Source of the DNA: Microvirga sp. ACRRW
GTDB taxonomy: Bacteria; Pseudomonadota; Alphaproteobacteria; Rhizobiales; Beijerinckiaceae
Direction of reading: 5' to 3'
Length of the DNA stretch: 64,000 nt
Assembly (NCBI RefSeq): GCF_022346925.1
Contig: NZ_JAKRNJ010000007.1
Location: forward strand, 1-64,000
A program made the position numbers and the translations under genes. Positions 43,034-52,279 of this stretch are shown here, piece after piece (position 1 is the stretch's first letter; every line of letters begins with the position of its first letter). The notes under the pieces are model-generated. The model made no database searches and had not been told where the DNA came from. It saw only the letters and a list, made by a program, of their open reading frames with translations.

Positions 43034-44431
43034 TCAGATGCTCTTCAGAATCGCGTCCACCACCTTCTTGGCGTCGCCGAAGAGCATCATAGTGTTGTCG
43101 CGGAAGAACAGCTCGTTCTCAACGCCCGCGTAACCTGACCCCATGCCGCGCTTGATGAAGAGCACGGTCTTGGCGCGCTCCACGTCGAGGATCGGCATGC
43201 CGAAAATCGGCGAGGCCGGATCGGTCTTGGCGGCGGGGTTCGTGACGTCGTTGGCGCCGATCACGAAAGCCACGTCGGCCTGCGCGAACTCGCTGTTGAT
43301 GTCCTCGAGTTCGAACACCTCGTCGTAAGGCACGTTGGCTTCCGCGAGCAGCACGTTCATGTGCCCGGGCATGCGGCCTGCGACCGGATGAATGGCGTAT
43401 TTCACTTCCACGCCCTCGGCCTTCAGCTCGTCCGCCATCTCACGAAGCGCATGCTGCGCCTGCGCCACCGCCATGCCGTAGCCCGGCACGATGATGACCT
43501 TCGCGGCATTCTTCATGATGAAGGCCGCATCATCGGCGGAACCCTGCTTGACGGGACGTGTCTCGACGACGCCGCCCGCGGCGGCAGCCGTCTCGCCGCC
43601 GAAGCCGCCGAGGATGACGGAGATGAAGCTCCGGTTCATGCCTTTGCACATGATGTAGGACAGGATCGCACCCGAGGAGCCGACCAGCGCGCCCGTGATG
43701 ATGAGCGCGAGGTTGCCGAGGGTGAAGCCGATGCCGGCCGCGGCCCAACCCGAATAGGAGTTGAGCATCGACACCACCACGGGCATGTCCGCGCCGCCGA
43801 TGGGGATGATGAGCGTGACGCCGAGCACGAAGGACACCAGCACGATGAGCCAGAACATCGTGTGGCTCTCGGTGCGGATGAACATGACGAGGAGCAGCAG
43901 CAGAGCCAGCCCCAGGCCGATGTTGATGAGGTGGCGGCTTGGCAACAGGATCGGCTTGCCGGACATGCGGCCATCGAGTTTCAGGAACGCGATGACGGAG
44001 CCTGTGAAGGTGATTGCGCCGATGGCGACGCCGATGCCCATCTCGAAGAGCGAGCCGCCGTGGATCGTGCCCACGGAGCCGATGCCGAAGGCCTGCGGCG
44101 CATAGAGCGCGCCTGCCGCCACCAGCACGGCGGCAAGGCCGACGAGCGAGTGGAAGGCAGCGACGAGCTGCGGCATCGCCGTCATCGGCACGCGCTTGGC
44201 GACGACCGCGCCGATGGTGCCGCCGATCACGAGGCCCCAGAAGGCCAGGAACCAGCCGCCGAAGCCTGCCGGAGGCGACACCATGAGCGTGGTGAGAATG
44301 GCGATGCCCATGCCCACCATGCCGAACAGGTTGCCCTGCCGGGAGGTGGTGGGGTGAGACAGGCCGCGCAGCGCCAGGATGAAGAGGACGCCGGAGACGA
44401 GATAGAGGATCGAGGCAAGGTTCGCCGACAT
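43034..44431 (-). CDS. pntB: NAD(P) transhydrogenase subunit beta
   Basis: Membrane and NADP-binding subunit of the proton-translocating transhydrogenase, which makes NADPH from NADH using the proton gradient. It has 465 residues. The N-terminal part has about nine membrane helices (about 5-265). The C-terminal NADP domain has IVPGYGMAVAQAQHALREMAD, HPVAGRMPGHMNVLLAEANVPY, IGANDVTNPAAKTDPASPIFGMPILDV and KRGMGSGYAGVENELF. It is 4 bases after pntAB in the order pntAA-pntAB-pntB, the split-alpha arrangement typical of alphaproteobacteria. Confidence 0.97.
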   Translation of the reverse strand: MSANLASILYLVSGVLFILALRGLSHPTTSRQGNLFGMVGMGIAILTTLMVSPPAGFGGWFLAFWGLVIGGTIGAVVAKRVPMTAMPQLVAAFHSLVGLAAVLVAAGALYAPQAFGIGSVGTIHGGSLFEMGIGVAIGAITFTGSVIAFLKLDGRMSGKPILLPSRHLINIGLGLALLLLLVMFIRTESHTMFWLIVLVSFVLGVTLIIPIGGADMPVVVSMLNSYSGWAAAGIGFTLGNLALIITGALVGSSGAILSYIMCKGMNRSFISVILGGFGGETAAAAGGVVETRPVKQGSADDAAFIMKNAAKVIIVPGYGMAVAQAQHALREMADELKAEGVEVKYAIHPVAGRMPGHMNVLLAEANVPYDEVFELEDINSEFAQADVAFVIGANDVTNPAAKTDPASPIFGMPILDVERAKTVLFIKRGMGSGYAGVENELFFRDNTMMLFGDAKKVVDAILKSI

Positions 44432-44435
44432 GGCC

Positions 44436-44885
44436 TCAACCCTTCTTGCGATACATGGCGAGCATGCGCTGGGTCACCAGGAAGCCGCCGAAAATGTTGA
44501 TGCTGGCCAGAATGAGCCCGATGAAGCCGAGCGCTCGCGCCCAGACCGGTCCGTCGCTGATTCCGTCTGCGAGATTGACACCCACCGCCAACAGCGCGCC
44601 GACCACGATCACCGAGGAGATCGCGTTCGTCACCGACATGAGCGGCGTGTGCAGCGCGGGAGTCACCTGCCAGACCACGTAATAGCCAACGAAGATCGCC
44701 AGCACGAAGATGGCAAGACGGAACACGGTGGGGTCCACCGCGCCGTGCGTGACCGTGGAGACGGCAGCACCTGCTGCGGCCGCCACCTGATCGGCAAGCG
44801 CTTGCGCCGTGTCGGCAGCGCGCTGCGCCGTCTCGGCTGCTGCGCGGGCCTGCTGGACGGCCTGTTCGGGCGTGAGTGTCGCCAT
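44436..44885 (-). CDS. pntAB: NAD(P) transhydrogenase subunit alpha part 2
   Basis: Small membrane subunit of 149 residues that supplies the remaining alpha-subunit helices in three-subunit transhydrogenases. An Ala-rich N-terminal helix (about 1-45) precedes four hydrophobic segments (about 53-145) with [34 protein letters not shown] and [13 protein letters not shown], both diagnostic. Spacing is 20 bases after pntAA and 4 before pntB. Confidence 0.95.
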   Translation of the reverse strand: MATLTPEQAVQQARAAAETAQRAADTAQALADQVAAAAGAAVSTVTHGAVDPTVFRLAIFVLAIFVGYYVVWQVTPALHTPLMSVTNAISSVIVVGALLAVGVNLADGISDGPVWARALGFIGLILASINIFGGFLVTQRMLAMYRKKG

Positions 44886-44905
44886 GATTGTCCTCCCCCT
44901 TGATT

Positions 44906-46042
44906 TTATGCTGCGGGCTGGAAGGCGGGGTGAACCACCGCGCCGTCACGGGTCAGGCAGGTCGCCTTCACGAGTTCGTCGTCCCACTTCACGGCCAGCG
45001 CCTTGCTCTCCTTGTCGACCAGTGTCTCGACGAAGGCGTAGAGGTTCTTTGCGTAGAGGCTGGACGCCGTGGCGGCGAGACGGCCCGGCACGTTGAGATG
45101 GCCAACGATCTTCACGCCGTTATGCGTTGCGACCTTGCCGGGCTTTGCGACCTCGCAATTGCCGCCGCGCTCGACCGCGAGATCGATGATCACGGAGCCC
45201 GGCTTCATGGATTCCACCATGGCCTTCGTCACGAGCTTCGGAGCCGGACGGCCCGGGATGAGAGCCGTGGTGATGACGATGTCCTGCTTGGCAATGTGCG
45301 AGGCCACGAGTTCAGCCTGCTTGGCGCGGTATTCCGCGGACATTTCCTTGGCGTAGCCGCCTGCCGTCTCGGCCTGCTTGAACTCTTCGTCCTCGACCGC
45401 GATGAACTTGGCGCCCAGGCTCTCCACCTGCTCCTTGGCAGCGGGGCGCACATCGGTCGCCGTCACCACCGCGCCGAGGCGGCGGGCCGTGGCGATGGCC
45501 TGAAGACCAGCGACGCCTGCCCCCATGACGAAGACGCGGGCGGCAGGCACGGTGCCGGCCGCCGTCATCATCATCGGCATGGCGCGGCCATATTCGGCGG
45601 TGGCGTCGATCACCGCGCGGTAGCCCGCAAGATTGGCCTGGGAGGAGAGAACATCCATCACCTGGGCGCGGGTGATGCGGGGCATCAGCTCCATGGCGAA
45701 GGCTGCGACCTTGGAATCAGCGAGGCTCTTCAGAGCCGCGTCCTGGCCGTAGGGGTCCATGATGGCGATGAGGAGGGCGCCGGGCTTCGCCCCCGAGAGC
45801 TCCCCGTCAGCCGGACGGCGCACCTTGAGAACGACGTCGGCATCCTTGAGGGCTTCCTCGCGGGTGGCCGCAACGACGGCGCCAGCCGCTTCGAACTCGG
45901 CATCCGTGATGCCGGCCTTGGTGCCGGCCCCGGCCTGGACGACCACATCGGCGCCGAGGCCCTTGTATTTCTTGACCGTCTCAGGAGTCGCGGCGACGCG
46001 GGTCTCCGCTCCCTCGGTTTCGGAAAGAACGGCGATTCGCAT
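44906..46042 (-). CDS. pntAA: NAD(P) transhydrogenase subunit alpha part 1 (NAD-binding)
   Basis: Soluble NAD-binding subunit of 378 residues. It has the alanine dehydrogenase/PNT N-terminal domain ([23 protein letters not shown]), the dinucleotide motif [63 protein letters not shown] and the C-terminal [11 protein letters not shown]. It is the first gene of the pnt operon and lies after the terminator of the aa3-oxidase small subunit gene. Confidence 0.96.
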   Translation of the reverse strand: MRIAVLSETEGAETRVAATPETVKKYKGLGADVVVQAGAGTKAGITDAEFEAAGAVVAATREEALKDADVVLKVRRPADGELSGAKPGALLIAIMDPYGQDAALKSLADSKVAAFAMELMPRITRAQVMDVLSSQANLAGYRAVIDATAEYGRAMPMMMTAAGTVPAARVFVMGAGVAGLQAIATARRLGAVVTATDVRPAAKEQVESLGAKFIAVEDEEFKQAETAGGYAKEMSAEYRAKQAELVASHIAKQDIVITTALIPGRPAPKLVTKAMVESMKPGSVIIDLAVERGGNCEVAKPGKVATHNGVKIVGHLNVPGRLAATASSLYAKNLYAFVETLVDKESKALAVKWDDELVKATCLTRDGAVVHPAFQPAA

Positions 46043-46070
46043 GATAGCCCCCTGCGATCGGTAGAGACAA

Positions 46071-46097
46071 AGAAAAGGCCCTGGAAAACAGGGCCTT
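46071..46097 (-). terminator. Rho-independent terminator upstream of pntAA
   Basis: AAGGCCCTG (46075-46083) and CAGGGCCTT (46089-46097), 9-bp stem with GAAAA loop. On the minus strand it is followed by TTCTTTG. It closes the 46105-46398 gene. Confidence 0.85.
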
Positions 46098-46104
46098 ATG
46101 ATTC

Positions 46105-46398
46105 TCAGTAAAAGAAGAGTGCCAACAGCAGAAGCACGCCGACCGCGGCCGGGGCGCGAACCCCGATCGAGGGAGCGATGGCTCCGACAGCGCCTGCAGC
46201 AAGCGAGAGGATGACCCCGAAGATCGCCGTCAGCCAGGCATGCTTGAGGCCGCCGACTGCGAGAGCCAGCACGTGACAGATCACGACGGCCGTGCCGATC
46301 TCGGCAAACCGCACGAATCCGTTGTAGGTCACCTCATGGGCAGGGCCGTCCATATCCGGACTGTAACCCCCATGCGGCGCATGTTTTGTATCGGCCAT
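46105..46398 (-). CDS. aa3-type cytochrome c oxidase subunit IV family protein
   Basis: A 97-residue membrane protein. The N-terminal PDMDGPAHEVTYNGFVRFAEIGTAVVICHVLALAVGG matches the bacterial aa3 oxidase subunit IV family (small helix-forming subunit). A second and third hydrophobic stretch follow (about 56-95), longer than the minimal one-helix form. No other oxidase subunits are nearby. It precedes the pnt operon with a terminator between. Confidence 0.82.
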   Translation of the reverse strand: MADTKHAPHGGYSPDMDGPAHEVTYNGFVRFAEIGTAVVICHVLALAVGGLKHAWLTAIFGVILSLAAGAVGAIAPSIGVRAPAAVGVLLLLALFFY

Positions 46399-46509
46399 GA
46401 TTCAACGCCCTATTCAGATCGGTTGTTAACTGCTGCGTTTAACGCATGCGGTGAGGAGCCGCAATCTTTCGAAGCCGCTCCGGGGAAACTTTTAAAACGC
46501 CCGGGCCGG

Positions 46510-47730
46510 TTATTTTATTCCAAGAAATTCCTTCCATTGCGGCAGGCAGACCTTTTCGTAATCGTATCGCTCGACGGCGATCCGGCGGCCTTCCCTCGCC
46601 ATGGCGGCGGATTTCTCCTTATCCGCCAAAGTCTCCCGCACCCGCTCGGCCAGGGCCTTGTGGTCGAAGAAGGGAAAGAGACGGCCGTTCACGCCATCCG
46701 TGATGATCTCGCGAACCGGAGCCGTATCCGAGGCCACCATCCGGCATTCGAGCGCCATGGATTCGATGGAAGACCAGGACAGGACGAAGGGATAGGTCAT
46801 GTAGATATGGGCCGAGGAGACCTGCAGCACCTTCACGAACTGGTCGTAAGGGAGGTTTCCGACGAGATGGACGCGGGACCAATCCACCGGCCGGTCGATC
46901 TTGGACACGAAATGGTCATACCAGGTTTTTCCGCCCGGGGCCTTGCCCGAATAGCTGTTGCCCTTGCCGCCGATGACGACGACCTGCAGGTCCGGGTCGA
47001 TGTCGAGCAGATAGGGCAGGCTCTTGAAGACGATATGGGCCCCGCGCATCGGTTCGATATTGCGGGTCACGAAGGTGACCACCGGCTTCTGACGGCTCAG
47101 CTTGGCGCCATCCTTGCCGATCTGGATCGCCGAGTTGGGGCTCGGCACGAGCCGCTTCGTGTCGATGCCGTCATGGATGATGGCGATGCGGTCATGCAAA
47201 TAGGCGGGGAAGGTATCGCGCTGATAGCGCGTCGGAGCCACGGCCAGATCGGCGGCATCGAGAGCGCCGAGCTGCATGGAGTTTTTCAGGCGAAGGCGCC
47301 AGATGACCTCTTCGTTGGTGACCGGGAATTCCGGATCGAAGTCGAGATCCTGGCCCTTGGCGGCATAATAATACTCGAAATAGGCCACATGCTTGGCCTT
47401 GGGCCACACATCCTTCAGGAACAGGTTCTCGCCCCAGCCCGTATTGACCACCACCACATCGGGCTCGAGGCCTTGATTGGCGAGTTCCCGCGCCCTGTGC
47501 GCGACGCCGTAAGCCCGGCGCAGGCGGGGAATCACAGGAGAGAAGCGGGCCTCATGCTGCGGGTCTTCAGGGCCCGGCACAGGGCTGTAGTGAAAGTACT
47601 TCACGCCCGGCAGCGGGCTTTCCTTGGAATTCATCCCCAGGGCCACGACCTCGTGCCCTTCGGCCACGAAGGTCTGGGCCAGCCGCAAAAACTGGCCCGG
47701 AAAATTCTGGTGGACGAATACGATCTTCAT
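46510..47730 (-). CDS. Glycosyltransferase family 4 protein
   Basis: A 406-residue GT-B fold sugar transferase. The N-terminal domain starts MKIVFVHQNFPGQFLRLAQTFVAEGHEVVAL. The C-terminal nucleotide-sugar domain has VTFVTRNIEPMRGAHIVFKSLP, VVVIGG, and the donor-binding ESMALECRMVASDTAPVREIITDGVNGRLFPFFD with the conserved acidic residues. The acceptor is unknown, probably an exported polysaccharide. It stands alone on the minus strand, 58 bases downstream of the ABC1 kinase gene. Confidence 0.88.
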   Translation of the reverse strand: MKIVFVHQNFPGQFLRLAQTFVAEGHEVVALGMNSKESPLPGVKYFHYSPVPGPEDPQHEARFSPVIPRLRRAYGVAHRARELANQGLEPDVVVVNTGWGENLFLKDVWPKAKHVAYFEYYYAAKGQDLDFDPEFPVTNEEVIWRLRLKNSMQLGALDAADLAVAPTRYQRDTFPAYLHDRIAIIHDGIDTKRLVPSPNSAIQIGKDGAKLSRQKPVVTFVTRNIEPMRGAHIVFKSLPYLLDIDPDLQVVVIGGKGNSYSGKAPGGKTWYDHFVSKIDRPVDWSRVHLVGNLPYDQFVKVLQVSSAHIYMTYPFVLSWSSIESMALECRMVASDTAPVREIITDGVNGRLFPFFDHKALAERVRETLADKEKSAAMAREGRRIAVERYDYEKVCLPQWKEFLGIK

Positions 47731-47788
47731 GGCTGCCCCTTACGTTTGGTAAGCTGTGTAAGGCTTTACCGAACTAGATGCAACCTCA

Positions 47789-49156
47789 TTACATAGGAAT
47801 CGGTAAACCGGAAGCTTCCAGAACCTCGGCCTGTCGCTGGGCCAGACCTTCGAGGGAGAAGCGCTCGATCTCAGTCTCGAAAAGCTGATGATAGTTCAGC
47901 TCGGCCCTCAGGTGCAGGAACACGGCGCCGAGGCCCACCGCCGCTCGGTCCATGAACACGAACTCGCGGGGGACCGTGACCGGCCCCTTCTCTTTCAACG
48001 CTTTATGCACCTCGAAGGCCTGACGGCGGCCGTATTCCCCGGGCTTCACACCGTCGGCGACGGTGCGCACTCGGTCATCGAGGAGCGGAGCGTAAATGAA
48101 ACGCGCCCAGATATTGAGGATGTCGATCAGTTCGTTCGACAGGTTCTTGAAGCCCCAGGTCTCATAGGCATGGACGATTCGGGCGCGGTCGTCCGTCTGG
48201 AGACCGCGATAGAGATCGACCACGCCGCCGACGAAGCGCGGATGGAAGATGCGGATGCAGCCGTAATCGAGAAGGTTGATGCCCCTCGCCTCGCCATCCT
48301 CCGAGAAGACCGTGTAGTTGCCGAGATGCGGATCGCCGTGGATCACCGCCGCATGGCTGAAAGGATGCCACCACGCCTTGAACATGGCGATGGCCAGCCG
48401 GTTGCGGATCTCGACCGGGCTTTCCACGAATTGCAGAATCTTCTCGCCCTCGAGCCATTGCAGCGACAGAAGCCGCTTGGTGGAGAGTTCCGGATGCACG
48501 CGCGGCACGCGCACATGGTCCACATCCGCGAGCGCCTCGGCATAGAGTGATGCGTGCTTCGCTTCGCGCTCGTAATCGAGTTCCTCGCGCACGCGCTCGC
48601 CGATCTCCTGCGCGATCTCTCGGGTGTCGATGGCGGGGTCCATGCGCCGGTGCAGGGCGAAGACGAACTCGAGTTGGCTGAGATCCGCTTCGACGGCGGA
48701 TTGCATGTCGGGATATTGCAGCTTGCAGGCGAGCTTCTCGCCATCTTTCGTCATGGCCTGGTGCACCTGGCCCAAGGATGCTGCGGCGGAAGGATTGAGA
48801 TCGAACGAACCGAACCGGCCCTGCCATTGCGGACCCAGCTCCGCCTGCATGCGCCGTTTCACGAAGGCCGCGCCCATGGGCGGCGCTTCGCTCTGCAGCT
48901 TCTGCAATTCGGCGGCGTATTCCGGCGGGATGAGATCGGGAATGGTGGCGAGCAGTTGCGCCACCTTCATGATCGGCCCCTTCAGACCACCCAAGGCCTG
49001 CGCGAGCGCCGCCGCGTTGGAGGCATCGCGCGCATCGCCGCCGAAGAGACGCGCGCCTGCCATGCGCGCGGCGACGCCGCCCATATTCGCGCCGACGCGG
49101 GCATAGCGCGCGGCGCGGGCGGAGAAGCGGTTCGCCTCGTTGTCGCGATCCGCCAT
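47789..49156 (-). CDS. ABC1/UbiB family atypical kinase
   Basis: A 455-residue member of the ABC1 (AarF/UbiB/COQ8) family of atypical kinases linked to ubiquinone and lipid homeostasis. The family N-terminal signature is GPIMKVAQLLATIPDLIPPEYAAELQKLQSEAPPM (KxxQ motif, usually KxGQ). Then come the lysine of ACKLQYPDM, HGDPHLGNYTVF and the metal-binding LLDYGCI (DFG-like). The Ala-rich nucleotide loop is GAAFVK-region. There is no C-terminal membrane pair, unlike UbiB. Its ATG shares one base with the pepF stop, so it is translated with pepF. Confidence 0.88.
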   Translation of the reverse strand: MADRDNEANRFSARAARYARVGANMGGVAARMAGARLFGGDARDASNAAALAQALGGLKGPIMKVAQLLATIPDLIPPEYAAELQKLQSEAPPMGAAFVKRRMQAELGPQWQGRFGSFDLNPSAAASLGQVHQAMTKDGEKLACKLQYPDMQSAVEADLSQLEFVFALHRRMDPAIDTREIAQEIGERVREELDYEREAKHASLYAEALADVDHVRVPRVHPELSTKRLLSLQWLEGEKILQFVESPVEIRNRLAIAMFKAWWHPFSHAAVIHGDPHLGNYTVFSEDGEARGINLLDYGCIRIFHPRFVGGVVDLYRGLQTDDRARIVHAYETWGFKNLSNELIDILNIWARFIYAPLLDDRVRTVADGVKPGEYGRRQAFEVHKALKEKGPVTVPREFVFMDRAAVGLGAVFLHLRAELNYHQLFETEIERFSLEGLAQRQAEVLEASGLPIPM

Positions 49157-51000
49157 CAGGCCGTCTTTTCCATCGCCTCGAGCTCGCCGATGAGACGCTC
49201 GATCATGGAGAGACCGATCTGCCAGAACGACGGATCCTTCGCATCGAGACCGAAGGGCGCGAGAAGCTCGCCGTAAGGCTTGGAGCCGCCCGCCGAGAGC
49301 AGCGCGAAATAGCGATCCACGAAGCCCTCATTGGAGTGCTCGTAGATGCCGTAGAGCGAGTTCACGAGGCAATCGCCGAAGGCATACGCATAGACGTAGA
49401 ACGGCGAATGGATGAAGTGAGGAATGTAGGTCCAGAAGGTCTCGTAGCCTTCGCCGAGACGGATGGACGGACCAAGGCTCTCATCCTGCACGGACATCCA
49501 GAGTTCGCACAGTTTGTCTGCTGTGAGTTCGCCGTTGCGGCGCTCCAGATGTACTTTCCGCTCGAAGGAGTAGAACGCGATCTGGCGCACCACCGTGTTG
49601 ATCATGTCCTCGACTTTCGCGGCGAGCATCGCCTTGCGCTGCACGGGGTCGGTGGTCTGATCGAGCAGTCGGCGGAAGGTAAGCATCTCACCGAACACGC
49701 TCGCCGTCTCGGCGAGCGTCAGCGGCGTCGGCGCCATGAGCGCGCCGTTGGGGGCTGCGAGAACCTGATGCACGCCGTGACCGAGTTCATGCGCGAGCGT
49801 CATCACATCGCGCGGCTTGCCCTGGTAGTTGAGCAGAACGTAAGGGTGCGCCGACGGCACGGTCGGATGCGCGAAGGCGCCGGGCGCCTTGCCGGGGCGC
49901 GTCGGCGCGTCGATCCAGCCCTCGTCGAAGAAGCGGCGCGCAATGTCGGCCATGCGCGGCGAGAAAGCCCCATAAGCGGAGAGCACCGTGTCGCGCGCAT
50001 CGTTCCACGGAATGGTCCGCTGCTCGACCTTGGGGAGCGGCGCGTTGCGGTCCCAATGGTCGAGCTTGTCCTTGCCGAACCACTTGGCTTTCAGCGCGTA
50101 ATAGCGATGGGAGAGACGAGGATAAGCTTCGCGAACGGCGGCGACCAGCGCATCCACAACCTCGCGCTCGACACGGTTGGCAAGGTGGCGCGAATCCGCC
50201 ACGTCCTGGAAGCTGCGCCAGCGGTCGGAGATTTCCTTGTCCTTGGCGAGCGTGTTGGTGACCAGCGTGAAGGTGCGCAGGTTTTCCTTAAAGGTCTTGG
50301 CGAGCGCGTCGGAAGCGTCCTTGCGCACGCTCTCGTCCGTGTCCTGCAGCTTGTTGAGCGTGGGCTCGATGGGCAGCTCCTCGCCGCGCACGTCAAAGCG
50401 CAGGGAAGCGATGGTCTCGTCGAACAGGCGGTTCCAGGCGGAACGCCCGGTCACGGATTTCTCATGGAAGAGCTGCTCGATCTTGTCGTCGAGCTGATAG
50501 GGCTTGTCCTTGCGCAGATCCTCGACCCACGGCTTGTAGTGAGAGAGCGGCGCCTGGGACACGGCCTTGTCGAGCGCCGCGTCGTCGATGCGATTGAGTT
50601 CGAGACCGAAAAACAGAAGCTCGGTGGAGGCGGCGGTGAGGCGCTCCTGCGTGTCGCCATAGAACTTCGCGCGCACCGGATCGGTGGTGTCGCCGGAATA
50701 GACGAGGCCTGCATAGGACATGATGCGCCCGAGCAGATCTTCCAGCGCTTCGTAGCGCTTGATCACGTCGGTGAGAGCCTGGGGGCCGTTCTCGGCGCGG
50801 GCCATCTCATCGAGCTTGCCGCGATAGGCCTCGGCGAAGGCCTTGCACTCGGCCTCAGCCTTCGCGAGATCCCCCTTGAACGCCTCACTGTCCATGCCCG
50901 GATAGAGGTGGGTCAGGTTCCACTCGGGAAGAGCGCCGAGCTCGACCTGAGCGGCGGCGGTTGAGGAGGTCTGGTGCACGGGAGAGGCTTTCTGGGACAT
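49156..51000 (-). CDS. pepF: Oligoendopeptidase F (M3 family)
   Basis: Cytoplasmic zinc metallopeptidase degrading short peptides. It has 614 residues from the ATG at 51000 (MSQKASPVHQTSS). The frame is open to 51087 but without family similarity. The N-terminal oligopeptidase F domain (about 25-240) is followed by the M3 catalytic domain with the zinc motif LAHELGHGVHQ and downstream ETASVFGEML. The PepF_II-type pattern ENGPQALTDVIKRYEALEDLLGRIMSYA is typical of alphaproteobacteria. It overlaps the ABC1 gene and is divergent from the regulator at 51166. Confidence 0.93.
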   Translation of the reverse strand: MSQKASPVHQTSSTAAAQVELGALPEWNLTHLYPGMDSEAFKGDLAKAEAECKAFAEAYRGKLDEMARAENGPQALTDVIKRYEALEDLLGRIMSYAGLVYSGDTTDPVRAKFYGDTQERLTAASTELLFFGLELNRIDDAALDKAVSQAPLSHYKPWVEDLRKDKPYQLDDKIEQLFHEKSVTGRSAWNRLFDETIASLRFDVRGEELPIEPTLNKLQDTDESVRKDASDALAKTFKENLRTFTLVTNTLAKDKEISDRWRSFQDVADSRHLANRVEREVVDALVAAVREAYPRLSHRYYALKAKWFGKDKLDHWDRNAPLPKVEQRTIPWNDARDTVLSAYGAFSPRMADIARRFFDEGWIDAPTRPGKAPGAFAHPTVPSAHPYVLLNYQGKPRDVMTLAHELGHGVHQVLAAPNGALMAPTPLTLAETASVFGEMLTFRRLLDQTTDPVQRKAMLAAKVEDMINTVVRQIAFYSFERKVHLERRNGELTADKLCELWMSVQDESLGPSIRLGEGYETFWTYIPHFIHSPFYVYAYAFGDCLVNSLYGIYEHSNEGFVDRYFALLSAGGSKPYGELLAPFGLDAKDPSFWQIGLSMIERLIGELEAMEKTA

Positions 51001-51165
51001 GGCTCGAAGCGTGTTGAAAGAAGGTGAACCACATATTGGCTGCCAAAGCCCCGGGATCAACCCGGGCCGGAGGGCGGGCCCCTTCAAAAGCGCAGGGCGT
51101 TAAGGCCAGGTTTACCCTTGTCCCCCAGCATCGCCGGAACCGATTCCCGACATTCCGCCCTCTCT

Positions 51166-52200
51166 ATGCCCCTTCACCTTTTCTTCGCAGACGACATTCG
51201 AGCCCTCCGCCAGGGCACGGCTGCCTTCGCTGCCGGTTCGGAAAGGGAGAGGACGGCCCGGCTGGCGGACCGCGCGGCGCGCTCCCCCCTCCCCATTCTC
51301 ATCGAGACGGAAGCCGGCAGCGGCGCCAAGGCATTGGCACGGGCGATCCATGAAGCCGGAGAGCGAAAGGTCCGCCCCTTCGCCGTCTTCCAGGCGGGGG
51401 AAACCCTCTCCGGAACAGAGACACAGGCAGCAGCCCTCCTCCGCCATATGCGAGAGGCGCAGGGCGGCACGCTTCTCATTGAAGGCGTGGAGCATCTGAC
51501 CGATGAGGCGCAAGGCCGCCTGATGGACGGGCTGTTTCGGCAGGAGGCCAGCACGCGGCCAGGGCGCCGCCTCGACATCCGCCTCATCGCGAGCGCGGGT
51601 TTCGATCTGTCCGACAGGGTGCGCGAAGGCCGGTTCAAGGAAGACCTCTACTACCGCCTCCAGGCCATGCCGATCGCGCTGCGTCCCTTAAGAGCTCAGC
51701 GACAGGCCGTCAGCGAATGGGCGATGTTGTTCGCCGAGCGCTTTGCGAAGGATGAGGGCAAGAAGGTTCGCGGTTTCTCCGCCGATGCCATGTCGCTTCT
51801 CGCCCGCTATGACTGGCCGGGCAATCTGCGTCAGCTCGAGAACGCGATCTATCGCGCCGTGATCCTCGCGGATGGAGCCTTTCTGACCCCATCCGAGTTT
51901 CCTCAGATAGCGGCCCATGTGGACGGCTACCACATCGACATTCCGCCTGTCCCGGCGGTGTGGAATCCTGCGCCCGTCCGCATGCACGAAACTCCCGACA
52001 ATGCCGATCCACACGCGCTCTCTCTCATTCGCGAGAGCGGAGACATGCTCACCCTCGCGGAGCTGGAAGAGCGCGCGATCCGCTTTGCCCTCGTGCATTA
52101 CCAGGGGCATCTGTCGGCAATTTCGCGGCATCTCGGAATTGGCCGCTCGACCCTTTACCGAAAATTGAAGGAACTTGGGTTAAGCGATGCAGCCGCATGA
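51166..52200 (+). CDS. Degenerate enhancer-binding-protein-like regulator with Fis HTH
   Basis: A 344-residue protein (from the ATG at 51166) built like the AAA+ and Fis portion of sigma-54 activators, but with catalytic motifs lost. At residues 48-60, TEAGSGAKALARAIH aligns with GESGTGKELLARAIH and has Ala in place of the Walker lysine. The stretch that should hold GAFTGA is deleted (QAGETLSGTETQAAALLRHMREAQ). Walker B reads GGTLLIEGVEHL instead of GGTLFLDEIG. The later parts, RFKEDLYYRLQAMPIALRPLR and DWPGNLRQLENAIYRAVIL, and the C-terminal Fis helix-turn-helix (HLSAISRHLGIGRSTLYRKLKELGL), are well kept. It is probably a DNA-binding regulator that does not activate sigma-54. An N-terminal response-regulator domain is absent. 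Confidence 0.82.
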   Translation: MPLHLFFADDIRALRQGTAAFAAGSERERTARLADRAARSPLPILIETEAGSGAKALARAIHEAGERKVRPFAVFQAGETLSGTETQAAALLRHMREAQGGTLLIEGVEHLTDEAQGRLMDGLFRQEASTRPGRRLDIRLIASAGFDLSDRVREGRFKEDLYYRLQAMPIALRPLRAQRQAVSEWAMLFAERFAKDEGKKVRGFSADAMSLLARYDWPGNLRQLENAIYRAVILADGAFLTPSEFPQIAAHVDGYHIDIPPVPAVWNPAPVRMHETPDNADPHALSLIRESGDMLTLAELEERAIRFALVHYQGHLSAISRHLGIGRSTLYRKLKELGLSDAAA

Positions 52201-52258
52201 CGTCTTCGCGCGTTAAGCGTAGCAGAGGTGTGCCTGCACACTGACGAAATTTTTGAAA

Positions 52259-52279
52259 CGGAGGATGCAATGTCCTCCG
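52259..52279 (+). promoter_or_regulatory. Start-codon hairpin of the L,D-transpeptidase gene
   Basis: CGGAGGA (52259-52265) and TCCTCCG (52273-52279) are perfect complements around the 7-base loop TGCAATG. The ribosome binding site GGAGG is inside the stem and the ATG (52270-52272) is in the loop, so folding would hide the ribosome binding site. Confidence 0.5.

Noticed and set aside
43361..44500. 379-codon open frame opposite pntB
   Set aside because: It lies wholly antisense to a confidently identified pntB, is extremely His/Asp/Glu-rich, and has no recognisable domain.
46431..46446. GTTAAC...TTTAAC upstream of the aa3-oxidase subunit gene as a CtrA box
   Set aside because: The spacing between TTAA half-sites is 9, not 7.
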